A stretch of 55,216 nucleotides of DNA, taken from the NCBI RefSeq assembly GCF_000003815.2, contig NC_049990.1, forward strand, positions 20,201,002 to 20,256,217, given 5' to 3'. Below the pieces are notes generated by a model, which was given only the letters and a program-made list of their open reading frames with translations, had not been told where the DNA came from and searched no databases. Position 1 is the stretch's first letter. Every line of letters begins with the position of its first letter. Source of the stretch: Branchiostoma floridae. Lineage: Eukaryota; Chordata; Leptocardii; Amphioxiformes; Branchiostomatidae. Below are positions 21,501-55,216 of the stretch, in pieces. Position numbers and translations under genes: made by a program.

Positions 21501-23878
21501 ACGCTACTTCACCTTTATCCGCGGGGTAATATATATCTGTTGTATCTAAATAATATGCATGGCAAGTTAGCGTACTTTGTTTTTAAATTGCAATGTTTTC
21601 AAAATATATATATATAAAATGTACAAGGTGTATGGTTTGAAAACATGGACTTCATGTTCTTAAATATCCCATTTTTAAAAACAACGAATATAGGTTACCC
21701 CTAGGGTGTAGGTTATCGTTTTCAGGACATATCTTACGGCCTGGTTTAGTGTCCTTTGGTTTTGGACGTGGTTAAAGTACAACTTAAGAAATTTCAACGC
21801 CGGAAAACGCCAGATTTTAATTTTTCTTTACACATCTTCAGGCATCTGAGACGGAGATTGTTTGGGTGATGCGCTTCTCTATTTTCGTGGTCGGTGCCAT
21901 GTCCACAGCCATGGCAGTGACTGTCAAGACCATCTATGGTGAGATATACCATTCAATCTACTACATACCCCCCTCCCACCTAAAAAGAGGAAAATTCAAC
22001 TAGTCTTTCTAATCTGTACCTCTTTGCAGTCAGTGCATAAACGTAAGAAACAAATAGGAACGATTAACATTATTGACGACTTGACTGCGTGATAAGCTTG
22101 AAGGCAATACTTACACTTGAATTTCGTACTATTTCCCCTAAAATACTGAGTGTATACAATAGCATACTGTGCATCTTCGATCACGGAAATGGTGAAACAA
22201 TTTTTCTACTCACTGTACGGTACCTTTTTTGTAGCCTTGGGAGTAATACCAGCTCACCTTTCTCCGTTGCATAATCGTTATCCGTTGTGTTTAAGTACAA
22301 ATTGACGGACGGTGGCTTCAAATTGAATATTTTCAAAATATTGCAGGTTGAAACCACAATCAGTCAACCGGACATAAACACACTTTTTGATAAAGGATAT
22401 TGGTTACCTCACCGATGAAGATGACGTGGCGTGGCGTGGTATTTGACACACATCTCTCATCAAAACCATTTTTGGTTAGTGGTTACTAAGCCATGAGTCA
22501 CAGTATACTAACTTGTCATACGTTTATCTGTTCGTAGGGCTGTGGTACCTGTGCTCGGACATGGTGTACGTCATCCTGTTCCCCCAGCTGATCTGTGTGG
22601 TGTATCTGAAGTTCACCAACACGTATGGCTCTCTGTGCGGATTCATAGTGGGGATGATCTTACGGTTTGGTGGAGGAGAGGAGCTTCTGTTTCTACCTGC
22701 TGTTATCAAGTAAGCAAACGACGGGCACTACAATCTAGGCCCCTTATAGTTCGCAACCTAATTTCCTTCGACTTTCTATGAACCAGCGTTTTGGGGGGCC
22801 GATTCAAGATGTTCTCTAATGCCGGGCAGATCGTCTAGGCGAACTGAAACGATTTCCTGAGCAATAGAGAACAGCGGCCATGGTATAAAAATTGCGAATC
22901 ATGCTCCCATAATTTTCCATAAACGCCAGCGCTGCCAGGTCTCGGAAGGAGAGGCTAGTCCAAATGACCTCTTCTCAGACGCATATTGAGAGTTATAACC
23001 TGATGACAAACCGCCCCTAAACCATGGGTTTCTGGCAAAGCAATTTGAACAATTCCAGGACAATTCTAGTTACTTTCTCCAGTAAAGCTGGTTCACCTTT
23101 ATCCGAGGTTAAGCTTTATTCATTGTTTGTAAGAAAAAACGTATTTAGGAAAATGAAGTCGACGGACGGTGGTTTCAAATTGGACCATTTTGAAAATTTG
23201 AAACCACTGTTCGCAGACTTAATACTCCTAGATGTGCAACGGATAAAGGTCACCCCACGGATAAAGGTGAACTAGCGTTACCTTTAATAAAGTTTAAACA
23301 ACAGGCAAATGATCATTCCGTATTTTACGAAAATAGACCGTGACATTTTCTATCATGAACGTGGTATGCCCGCGTGGCTATCAAAGATGACGGTACACGA
23401 TATCGAAAGGTGGGTAAAGAAGAACGGGCCGTCTTTTATAACGTGCTCTAGACACAGTAAATTTACTCACGATCAACCACACAAGAAATCACCGCCCCTA
23501 GGCCTACGACCTCAGATGCTATATACTGTATACAGGATCTTTGACTTTAACTTAACTACTCTGTACTCTCTTGTACCCAGGTACCCATTCTATGACGACA
23601 CCACCGGTACGCAGTACTTCCCGTTCCGAACCTTCGCCATGCTGTGCAGTCTGATGTGGATCGTCGTCGTCTCCCTCATCACCAAGGTCATCTTCGAGAA
23701 CGGAAAAGTCCCGCTCCGTTTCGACATCTTCTACTGCTACCACGAGGATCCGGGCAAGGATCCGGAACCGGAAAAGAAGGATGTAGAGGTGGATCTCTTG
23801 GAAAACGGGTCTAATGTTTCAAGGACGGTTACAAAGTTTAGAGGGAATGGGAAATCCGAGGACGAAGCAATGTTGTAA
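15545..23878 (+). CDS. SLC5A7: Choline transporter CHT1-like gene, copy C (complete, 10 exons, 578 aa)
   Basis: Complete SLC5A7/CHT1 homologue, a sodium-coupled solute transporter of the plasma membrane with about 13 membrane segments. Exons: 15545-15719, 17742-17855, 18305-18460, 18956-19104, 19606-19812, 20512-20665, 21257-21471, 21842-21938, 22538-22709 and 23581-23878. All introns are GT/AG and the spliced frame is open for 579 codons, close to the 580 residues of human CHT1. Family blocks seen are [53 protein letters not shown] (sodium-site region) and [18 protein letters not shown]-glycosylation sequons cluster in exon 5. Pocket tryptophans equivalent to human 62, 141 and 254 are kept, but the Tyr91 position is Ser (PIGSSLG) and GRDIG has become GRNIG. 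The acidic, lysine-rich tail contains VDLLENG, a possible dileucine sorting signal. Family membership is certain. Choline specificity is not assured. Confidence 0.96.
16446..16605. mobile_element. Foldback element with GCCTCTA(T/C)CAGGCTCC ends
   Basis: Left arm TAGCCTCTATCAGGCTCCGT then GGTCTAATTGTA and GAAATTGGA. Right arm AATTTCTACAATTAGACCAC then GGAATCTTGTAGAGGCTA. It lies in intron 1 of copy C. Diverged copies flank the assembly gap at about 26316-26390 and 26680-26755. Confidence 0.65.
16768..17015. mobile_element. MITE with CCACTAGACGGC ends
   Basis: The terminal inverted repeats pair CCACTAGACGGCAATCGCGC..CTCACTGCGACCT on the left with AGGTCGCAGAGAGAGCGCGG..GTCCTAGTGG on the right. 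The core carries ACAACAAAACACACAAAGTA and AAAAGATTCGTTT, which also occur at 11615-11665 as a partial copy. It lies in intron 1 of copy C. Class is uncertain. Confidence 0.65.
19289..19335 (+). repeat. (GT)n microsatellite
   Basis: An interrupted TG repeat in intron 4 of choline transporter copy C. It has no coding meaning. Confidence 0.9.
21499..21711. mobile_element. TTCACCTTTATCC-family MITE, copy 2 (decayed)
   Basis: AACGCTACTTCACCTTTATCC at the left and AACAACGAATATAGGTTACC at the right. The centre has lost most of the GTGGTTTCAAAT palindrome. It sits 27 bp after the exon 7 donor in intron 7 of copy C. Confidence 0.65.
22243..22416. mobile_element. TTCACCTTTATCC-family MITE, copy 3
   Basis: CCAGCTCACCTTTCTCCGTT head, GACGGACGGTGGCTTCAAAT centre and ATAAAGGATATTGGTTACC tail. 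It lies in intron 8 of copy C. Confidence 0.6.
23083..23280. mobile_element. TTCACCTTTATCC-family MITE, copy 4 (best preserved)
   Basis: Both ends are present: GCTGGTTCACCTTTATCCGA and CGGATAAAGGTGAACTAGCG. The centre pairs GACGGACGGTGGTTTCAAAT with ATTTGAAACCACTGTTCGC. It lies in intron 9 of copy C. Confidence 0.75.
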
Positions 23879-24040
23879 ATTCCGAATGAAATGTAAACTT
23901 AACGTTCAGGAAGCTTATACATTCAAGTAAACAACATCAAAAGGCAATTCAAACCCCAATATAATTTGAAAACGATCTTTACCAGTTATTGAAGTTGACA
24001 TGTTCAACTGTTTGTTCTACTAGAGTTAGATGTACTTGTA

Positions 24041-24110
24041 TTGACTGTTCGGTCAGTGACGCTTGGAGAAGAGTGATGGATGTCACTCGAAACGTCAGGA
24101 ACTGAATTTT
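24041..24110 (+). other. Structured repeat motif with GAAACGTC (possible retroelement relic)
   Basis: Just after copy C, GAGTGA and TCACTC can pair as an inner stem, followed by GAAA, and TGACG can pair with CGTCA as an outer stem. The CTT(G/C)-GAGAAG..CGAAACGTC layout also appears reversed and degraded at 29745-29790 (CTGAAGAAGG..CGTCGAAAAG). Such motifs are common in retroelement ends. I infer a relic, not a gene. Confidence 0.35.
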
Positions 24111-24287
24111 TATCCAATCTAAAGAATTATTGCCTTGAAAATCAAATTTATTTCGACTCACCAACCTCAATCTTTGTGAAGGTATCTACTGCTTCTGTGA
24201 CGTCATGTTACGCAGATAGAGCACATGATTCGGTGCATAGTTGCAAATTCGCAAGAGGAATATAAAATGCCTCTGCAACTATCCTTC

Positions 24288-24293
24288 AATAAA
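24288..24293 (+). terminator. Candidate polyadenylation signal for choline transporter copy C
   Basis: AATAAA lies 410 bp after the copy C stop codon and is the clearest plus-strand signal that follows it. The intervening sequence includes a repeat motif, so the true 3' end could be elsewhere. Confidence 0.35.
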
Positions 24294-24299
24294 ATTGGG

Positions 24300-26140
24300 G
24301 TACCATAGACCTTCTGCAACTTATGATTCACTGCTCACTGAGTCACGTGTGCTATTTGCATAGCGTGACGTCACAGAAGTGATTTCCCATTTCTTGACAA
24401 AGACTGTCGTTGAGCAGTTAGAGATTTGAGTAAGTCCATTATTTGTTTGTTTAGGAAATTACATTTTTACTTTAATCAATAATAACTTCAACGAAAAAAA
24501 AGATGAAATATTTCGGGTAAATTACGTAATTTGTTAATCATGGGACAGCAGATCTTTTTAGAATACATTTGACAGCACGTTAGACGTCATGCCTTAACAA
24601 AACTGACGCAATGACGTGAACGATATCAAATGGACATCAACATTGGTCATATTACATATAACAATTTCAAAAGCATTTACTGTTCGTAAAAAATTCCAAT
24701 ATTTGTACTAGCCGTTAGAACTTGTTGTGATACTTGTGAAAGTTTTTGACGACGCCTCGGGGAGTCGTCAAGTGGTATATATTGCGTTCAGTCTGCAAAA
24801 ATTCTAGGAATTGCACAGGCATTTTTCCACAGGAATGCAGTATGCTGGGTATGCAAGCACCGCCCCCCCCCCCAATCCAAATTGTTATATTCAGAGCCAA
24901 ATATAATTGTTCAAGGCCTATTATACTATCAAAGCACTGGAATATTACGAAGTAGGACAGCCATGTGGGTAAGGTGCAAGAAAGTCATTCAAGGACGGAA
25001 GTGCTGGAAACAGTTGGTTCTTCCTTATTTTTTATTCTCCACTACACACTGTAGTGCTCAGCTGTAGGTTAAGGTGATCTTAGGTTACTGGCAGACCATT
25101 GTGCTGTACCAGGGATAGTACATTTCTGCTGGCTGTAGGTTTATGTTACAGGTGGGCTCGTATATTGTGCCAGGGAAAGTGCGACAGGGAAGTTCCAGTC
25201 TATTTCTGATTTGAGCTGAATTGTTGTTCCCCTTAATCGTCGTCATGGCAATAATATTTCTATTGCCAGTCTTGTTATGTTAAAAAACTACTACATTATA
25301 ACATATGCCGATTTTACATATACCTCAGTACATTGTAGTTTACAAGTACATTGTATAGTACACATGTAAAGGACCAAAGTACAATGCTCTATGTGATCAG
25401 CATTTTGTCAAGCCACAAGGGGAAGGATGGTTTCCAATACAAGTTCTCAATACATAGATAACAGCATAGATGTATGTAATCACCATGTAAAATACAATGT
25501 ACTACTATATCATATAGTATAGACGATATGTGTTACTCCGATATAGCTAGATACAGGCACATGATAGATATGGTCTTCTCATAGAACTTTTCAATATCTT
25601 TTCGCGCCATTCTTACATTTTTACGGCGTTTATATTCACCCATATAAGGCCTAAAATGTTGGGAATTAATATTCAGACCGAACCTAGCACGAACTTGCTG
25701 ACCTAGCATTTTCTGAGGTCGGCCGCTTGCAAAGGATATACAGTTTGTCATATGATCGGTGAAATTTAAGCAGATCGACCAACTGTGTTTTATACTCTTT
25801 TGAAGAAAATATTTGATCTTTGAACAAGTTTAGTAAACATTGTACAGAGTACATCTATGAAATGATCAACTTGTTGATAACGATCACAAATGGCGTTTCA
25901 TTTACAACTTTTTGCTCTGATGGTAGTCAAGAAAAATCTATACAGAATCTCCCAAACTGAATCTCTGCTAAGGAACCATACAAAAATTTTGCGCAAATAT
26001 TTTTTGTCGTAAAATGTAAGTGTACTCCAGTGTACTATAATGTTTCGGGAGTATTTTAATGTATGTTTTTTTAAATGAATAAAGTTGTATAAGATGCATA
26101 TCTGTACAGTAACAAAATATGATGTCCTGATGCATTTCAC
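24300..26140. other. Region between two convergent genes, nothing recognised
   Basis: AT-rich sequence with a short poly-C run near 24863 and no open frame of interest. It separates the 3' ends of choline transporter copy C (plus) and TRPC1 (minus). Confidence 0.45.
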
Positions 26141-26143
26141 TTT

Positions 26144-26566
26144 AGTTTATAGTCATAGATTGTATGTTTTTGCAATCTTCGGACGACATCTGAAGAAAAA
26201 GAAGAGAATCTTTACATATTGACCTGAATTTTTCAGGAGCATAATAAGAATGATTTCTGAATAAATTTTCAAAGTTTCAAAGGAAACATATAGTTTTACC
26301 CTAGGCTTTACTTGCCTCTAACAGGCTCCAAGAAGCGGTGGTCTAGTTGTAAAAATTGGACAAATAGAGTCAATAGTACGCTAGGGGATTGGAGGTGTGT
26401 AAAGCATAGGGTAAAACTATATGTTTCCTTTGAAACTTTGAAAATTTATTCAGAAATCATTCTTATTATGCTCCTGAAAAATTCAGGTCAATATGTAAAG
26501 ATTCTCTTCTTTTTCTTCAGATGTCGTCCGAAGATTGCAAAAACATACAATCTATGACTATAAACT
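26144..26566. repeat. Long near-perfect inverted repeat abutting an assembly gap
   Basis: Arms 26144-26312 and 26397-26566 are reverse complements over about 169 bp with very few differences. The loop of about 84 bp holds a piece of the GCCTCTAACAGGCTCC foldback element. The right arm runs straight into 100 N, and a second, inverted piece of the same foldback element follows the gap. It may be a real palindrome or a scaffolding artefact. Confidence 0.85.
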
Positions 26567-26666
26567 NNNNNNNNNNNNNNNNNNNNNNNNNNNNNNNNNN
26601 NNNNNNNNNNNNNNNNNNNNNNNNNNNNNNNNNNNNNNNNNNNNNNNNNNNNNNNNNNNNNNNNNN
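26567..26666. other. Assembly gap (100 N)
   Basis: Exactly 100 unknown bases, the usual placeholder for a gap of unknown size. It lies about 140 bp beyond the TRPC1 stop codon, so the 3'UTR is incomplete. Confidence 0.99.
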
Positions 26667-26808
26667 CTGGCCGGCCGACTCCCCAAGCGTGCTATTGACT
26701 CTATTTGTCCAATTTCTACAATTAGACCACTGATACACGGAGCCTATTAAAGGCTAGGGCCTTACATCTATAGAGTAGATGTGAGTCTTGCGATGCGATT
26801 CGTCCATA

Positions 26809-51205
<24,397 letters not shown>

Positions 51206-52500
51206 GGTGCAAGCGATCCGTCCGTACCACCGAGGCAAGCCCGTGTGAACGTGCTATAGATCTTTCCACAAAAAGTACTTGTGACGGGTTCAAAAGGACG
51301 TCTTTACTTCCCTACGCGAGAAACGTTCTCAGAGTATTCGGATTCTGCTTCAAGGGGAAAGCTCTAAGTACCACTCCAAACCACAGCTCATGAGGGCTTG
51401 GTACATCCCTATTGAAGAAACACAGGTGCTCTCTCTCTCTCTTGATGTTTATGGTGGTTGAGCCACGAAAACACCTTTCCCGTACGCTTCCCTCTATGTC
51501 GACGTCACAAGACTTTTTATCATGAAGAATAATCACCATAGGCTGCACCACAGCGATGTATAACCGACCAGACGGTGTTTCAACGCTTCGTTCTAACTCC
51601 AGCTTACCAACCGTAACCGTTCTTGTATTTCACAGAACGGGAGAAAACCACACACACAGGTGAGCGGTCTACGTGATGAATTCTGCACGGCTAAGAGGAT
51701 TGATCGGCCAGCCTGGAAATTGAAAATTAAATATGTATGACGTAGTCGAGAGTTCCCAAATTTACTCGGTGAGGAAACTTCATTAGTCTCCCCCTGATAT
51801 TCATAACCGCCGCCAGGCTACATGGCTTCTCTGCGGGTTTCGGCACGTACTCGAACGTTTGAAGCCATCAAGAAAGCCTGGTACGTCCCTTGAAGTATCT
51901 CCTCTTGAGCCGCTCTTCCATTTGGGATATGCAGCGCCCCTCCGACCTTTTCGCTAATGATTTTTTTTTATCACTGGATGCTTGTGACGTCTTCCCGAAG
52001 GTACCCCTGCCCAACAGAGCACAAAACAAACGCGGTATGGGAGTTCTTTCGGGTATACAAGACCACGGTGCCGGTGCCGAAGGACCATTGCTGCGGTCTC
52101 AGCGTAATTCTTCCACTCATACAGTAGTCCATCATAGCCAGCTCTCTACAATGAACTCCAAGATTTTTCCCTCATCTCCGGCTGCCTCTTTCTTTGGATT
52201 TCCACAGTGTAGAGGTAAGTGATGAACGATTTTGGCTTCTCTTTTAGTCCATAGTGTTAGCTATTAATCAACTTCCATTTTCTCGGTCATAAATCAATAA
52301 TTCTGTTCCTACATTTGATAGGTCGGCAACCCCTTTTTATGTGCTATGGTTTACCCGTGCCTCAGGCCATAGCCAGCATGCGTATTTGATATGCAGCGGC
52401 AGGTATGGATAGATAGATATAGGGTAGACATTTGTCACTGTTACCATGTTATAACTACAGTAGGGAAATGACGTTTATAGTAAGGTTCCGTGTTTCTAAC

Positions 52501-52702
52501 ATGGCGTAGTGTGGTGCAACTGCAAGGTGTTTGACCCAGGGGTTCTTGGTTCATATCCTGTAATGCTACGGATATTATGACAATGTTGTAAAAGGCACTT
52601 TACACGACGTTCGCCACTTCATTCTAGTGGAAATGAGTATATAGCTTCTGCTAGGGCCGTCCCTCGGATAGGACGTTAAATGGAGGTCCCGTGTTTGAGG
52701 AG
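52501..52702 (+). mobile_element. tRNA-derived SINE relic
   Basis: GTGTGGTGCAACTGCAAGGT head, degenerate B box CTTGGTTCATATCC, then body blocks AAAAGGCACTTTACACGACG and TTCGCCACTTCATTC, ending in GGAGGTCCCGTGTTTGAGGA, shared with 49140-49160. Confidence 0.5.
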
Positions 52703-52997
52703 AGCCACACCTCGAACACATTGAAGACCCCACCGCACTTATCGAAAAGGGTTGGGGTCCTTCCGGGTGTGAGTGGACCATCTTGGCCTAAAAGGGGTAG
52801 GGAATTTTCCGACCAGCCTTCGTATAACCACTTATTAGAGTCTCCTGAGTCAGTTAGGCACGATCTAGACATGGTTTTTCCCGCGGCGAGCCGACAACCT
52901 CTCGCCGACAGCTTTTTTTTCAGCGTCTAGATGGAACTGCAATATCGCCCTAAAGATATCGGCAGAATTTCTCCCGAAAGGTCCGGAGCATTCGTAC

Positions 52998-53047
52998 GAT
53001 AGCTTAGCAGGGGTCCCTGATAGCTTGGCAGGGGTCCCCGACAGCTT
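52998..53047 (+). repeat. 21-bp tandem repeat, about 2.4 units
   Basis: Units GATAGCTTAGCAGGGGTCCC(T) and GATAGCTTGGCAGGGGTCCC(C) are followed by a partial GACAGCTT. It lies about 1.8 kb upstream of TRPC1. Confidence 0.8.
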
Positions 53048-55216
53048 CCGCGCGCGTGTAGATGTGTCCTGACTTCGGGAGGGCTCATTAGCATAAAACG
53101 CGGGCTCATTAGGCTATATAGCTGTTTATGACTGCAAGCGCCACGGGTGTCCCGTGGCCAACGTTCCAGATCCCTCCCGACACATCCACAGATATCGGCA
53201 AAAACTGTGTATAGATTGGGCCTTAGTCAAGCTTGCCTAAGCTTGATTTTTCTGACTCAGGCCAGGGAGAAAAGACGCTGCTACAGTGAGCGTCAGTTTA
53301 GTGCACAGATGTTGTCAGAGTGGCCTTGCACTGACCAAAGCTTTATTTCCCTGTCATATGACAATCTTTGCATGCTACATTCAAAGTGATAAGCGTAGGA
53401 ACATTTCATGTTCAAAATGAAGAGGGAATTTCTTTCATGGTCTTTTATTTCTATTCTTGCATTATGAATCTATTGGTTTTATAGTACCATTTTATTCATC
53501 TTCGAAAAGCAACATGCCCCAGTTGACACGGAAACCCACTTAAACTTAGTCTATAACCTTAATTGACTCTTCTTACTACAATTTCTAGGTTCACGTTGAT
53601 TTTTCGCTCTTTATTGAGTTTGGTTAATATTTGGATTTCCCCGTGGAAGCATATATAATCAGCGTCAGTTTTATCATGGAACCAATTTTTCAAACCAGTT
53701 CTAACTCATTAAACACCGTGACAGTTTATTCAACGCGGTGGGCCGTGACATCTGATGCGAATTTTGGCGACTAATTAAGCGACAACTTCATTCTCATTTC
53801 AGTTACTATTCCTAAAAGGCCTGCAAACGAATTCGCTGTGAACATAAGTCGCCACAAACGATTATATTTCTTCTTCTTTCCTATAGTGAAAAAAAATCAT
53901 AGCGATGAATACTCCAGCATGATCCGGATTATTCCGGTTACTTAATCCGGCATATTTGAATATCCTTGCAATAAAAAGTTATATCAATATGCATTTTCTT
54001 ACAAAAATCTACACATAGTATATAGACATATAAGGCCATGTTGATATCATTATATGTATGAAATCCGCGCGAGGATCAATTTTCGGCTGTTTCCAAATAT
54101 TAAAAAAAGATGTTAACCATACGATAAATCATAATAAAGCAGCTTCGTAACAAGCCAATATATGCTATGGATTGCAAAGACAAATATCAGGAAACGTGTA
54201 CTCTTATCATATAATATTCCATGGTCAAAGAATATGTAACAAAAATTAGGAATTTCCTTGTTCGGTATACTAGTACTATATTCTGTGTGTTCAACCTTTC
54301 TGGCCACTTAGACTTTATACTGAAGGCAACTTTTTTGTCAAACATTTTATTTTATTTTCATGCTCGTATCGGTTTTTGGATTCCTAGGAGATGCCATCCA
54401 TATAATCAAATCAACATAGCCTAACCTTAATAACAAAATGAGGTCTGAATTAAAACAGAGTTTGACAAATGACATTGACTCTACATTACATCGTCGACGT
54501 GTAGCAAATTACTACCGGCATGAAAAATGAGTTTTGGGGGGGTCGCAAAGGCCCTGGACAATTCATTTTCCGATTTGGTCGTGAAAATAGGGTAGATATT
54601 ATTAGGATTCTCTCGTTAACTTCTTTTCAGATTTCAACCGAATTGATCCTAAAGATGCTGTTTAACCATATAAAGCTTAAATGCACCAGGACACTGGTGT
54701 TTTCATCAGCATATTCTAATAAAAACACAGATACACTCCTGTACTGTGCAGGGTTTCTGTCGGGTAATTGCGAAATATATTATCATCAAAATGATTGAGC
54801 ATCGTATTGGAGCTAAGCCTTTAACCCGACGCTTGTGATAAAAGGCACCGCCGAATGCGATACTCCATCGGCAAGGTTTTTGATATGCAAAGAGGTACTA
54901 ACAAGATACAGTAAAAATGTTTTCAAAGACAAAACTCTGGCATGAGGTGAAAAATATAAATTGTGGATACAGTTTTTTCATGTTTAAGATTACGATCCTT
55001 CAAAAGAGGATAGGTAATTTGGGACTATCTGTTCGGTGATCAAAGAAACCAAATACAGTTGAATAAATGTAAAACTTAAATGCATCAGGGTAGCGGTATA
55101 TTCTACACCGCTTTGCATTCATACAGATGTACCCTGTTCGAGTATAACCGTAACGATGAATTGCAAAAAGAAACAAAATGTCCTTAACACATTTGTACAT
55201 CAAATTTTTCAACCTT

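Larger units (their letters stand above)
51240..55216. other. Region upstream of TRPC1, no gene recognised
   Basis: Only short open frames without domains (the longest is about 110 codons at 51890-52222). It should contain the TRPC1 promoter and any non-coding 5' exon, but no TATA box or other decisive site stands out. It holds a SINE relic (52501-52690) and a short tandem repeat (52998-53047). Confidence 0.5.

Noticed and set aside
23309-23878. 189-codon plus-strand frame taken as a separate gene
   Set aside because: Its first part is intron 9 of choline transporter copy C. The coding part is exon 10 from 23581, joined in frame to exon 9.

Overview
This is a window of intron-rich animal chromosome, most likely from a lancelet (Branchiostoma). 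That assignment is an inference from two features: compact multi-exon genes whose proteins resemble vertebrate SLC5A7 and TRPC1, and a dense population of short palindromic elements in the introns. There are no operons or bacterial features. Two runs of exactly 100 N (26567-26666 and 31178-31277) are scaffold gaps.

Left half (about 0.6-24 kb): a cluster of high-affinity choline transporter (CHT1/SLC5A7) copies. Copy A is on the minus strand. Its exons 1-5 lie at 3686 down to 670 and the rest lies beyond the left edge. Copy B is on the minus strand and is a relic: an intact exon 1 at 11091-11268 and a frameshifted, truncated exon 2 at 5824-5884. Copy C' is on the plus strand and is a frameshifted lone exon 1 with duplicated promoter sequence at 12480-12915. 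Copy C is on the plus strand and is complete: ten exons from 15545 to 23878 that join in frame to give 578 residues. The four first exons are arranged as two minus and two plus, diverging from about 12 kb. Copy C has Ser where CHT1 has the choline-pocket tyrosine (human Tyr91), while copy A keeps it, so the paralogues may differ in substrate handling.

Right half (26.8-51.2 kb): a complete TRPC1 cation channel gene on the minus strand. Its nineteen coding exons join in frame to give 878 residues, with ankyrin repeats, six membrane segments, a TRP box and a C-terminal coiled region. The gene is convergent with copy C. Its first intron is about 10.9 kb and holds mostly transposon remains. The S5-pore turret is much longer than in vertebrate TRPC1.

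Mobile DNA fills most of the rest. There is a 5'-truncated LINE reverse transcriptase with one in-frame stop (8472-9980), a deleted mariner with both ends (47022-47599), a hAT-type element with an 8-bp target duplication (34808-35169), and two elements sharing ends and a TAA target duplication (27520-27706 and 41781-42594). There are also at least seven copies of a TTCACCTTTATCC palindrome, several further foldback families and tRNA-derived SINEs. The last 4 kb (51.2-55.2 kb), upstream of TRPC1, holds no gene I can support.
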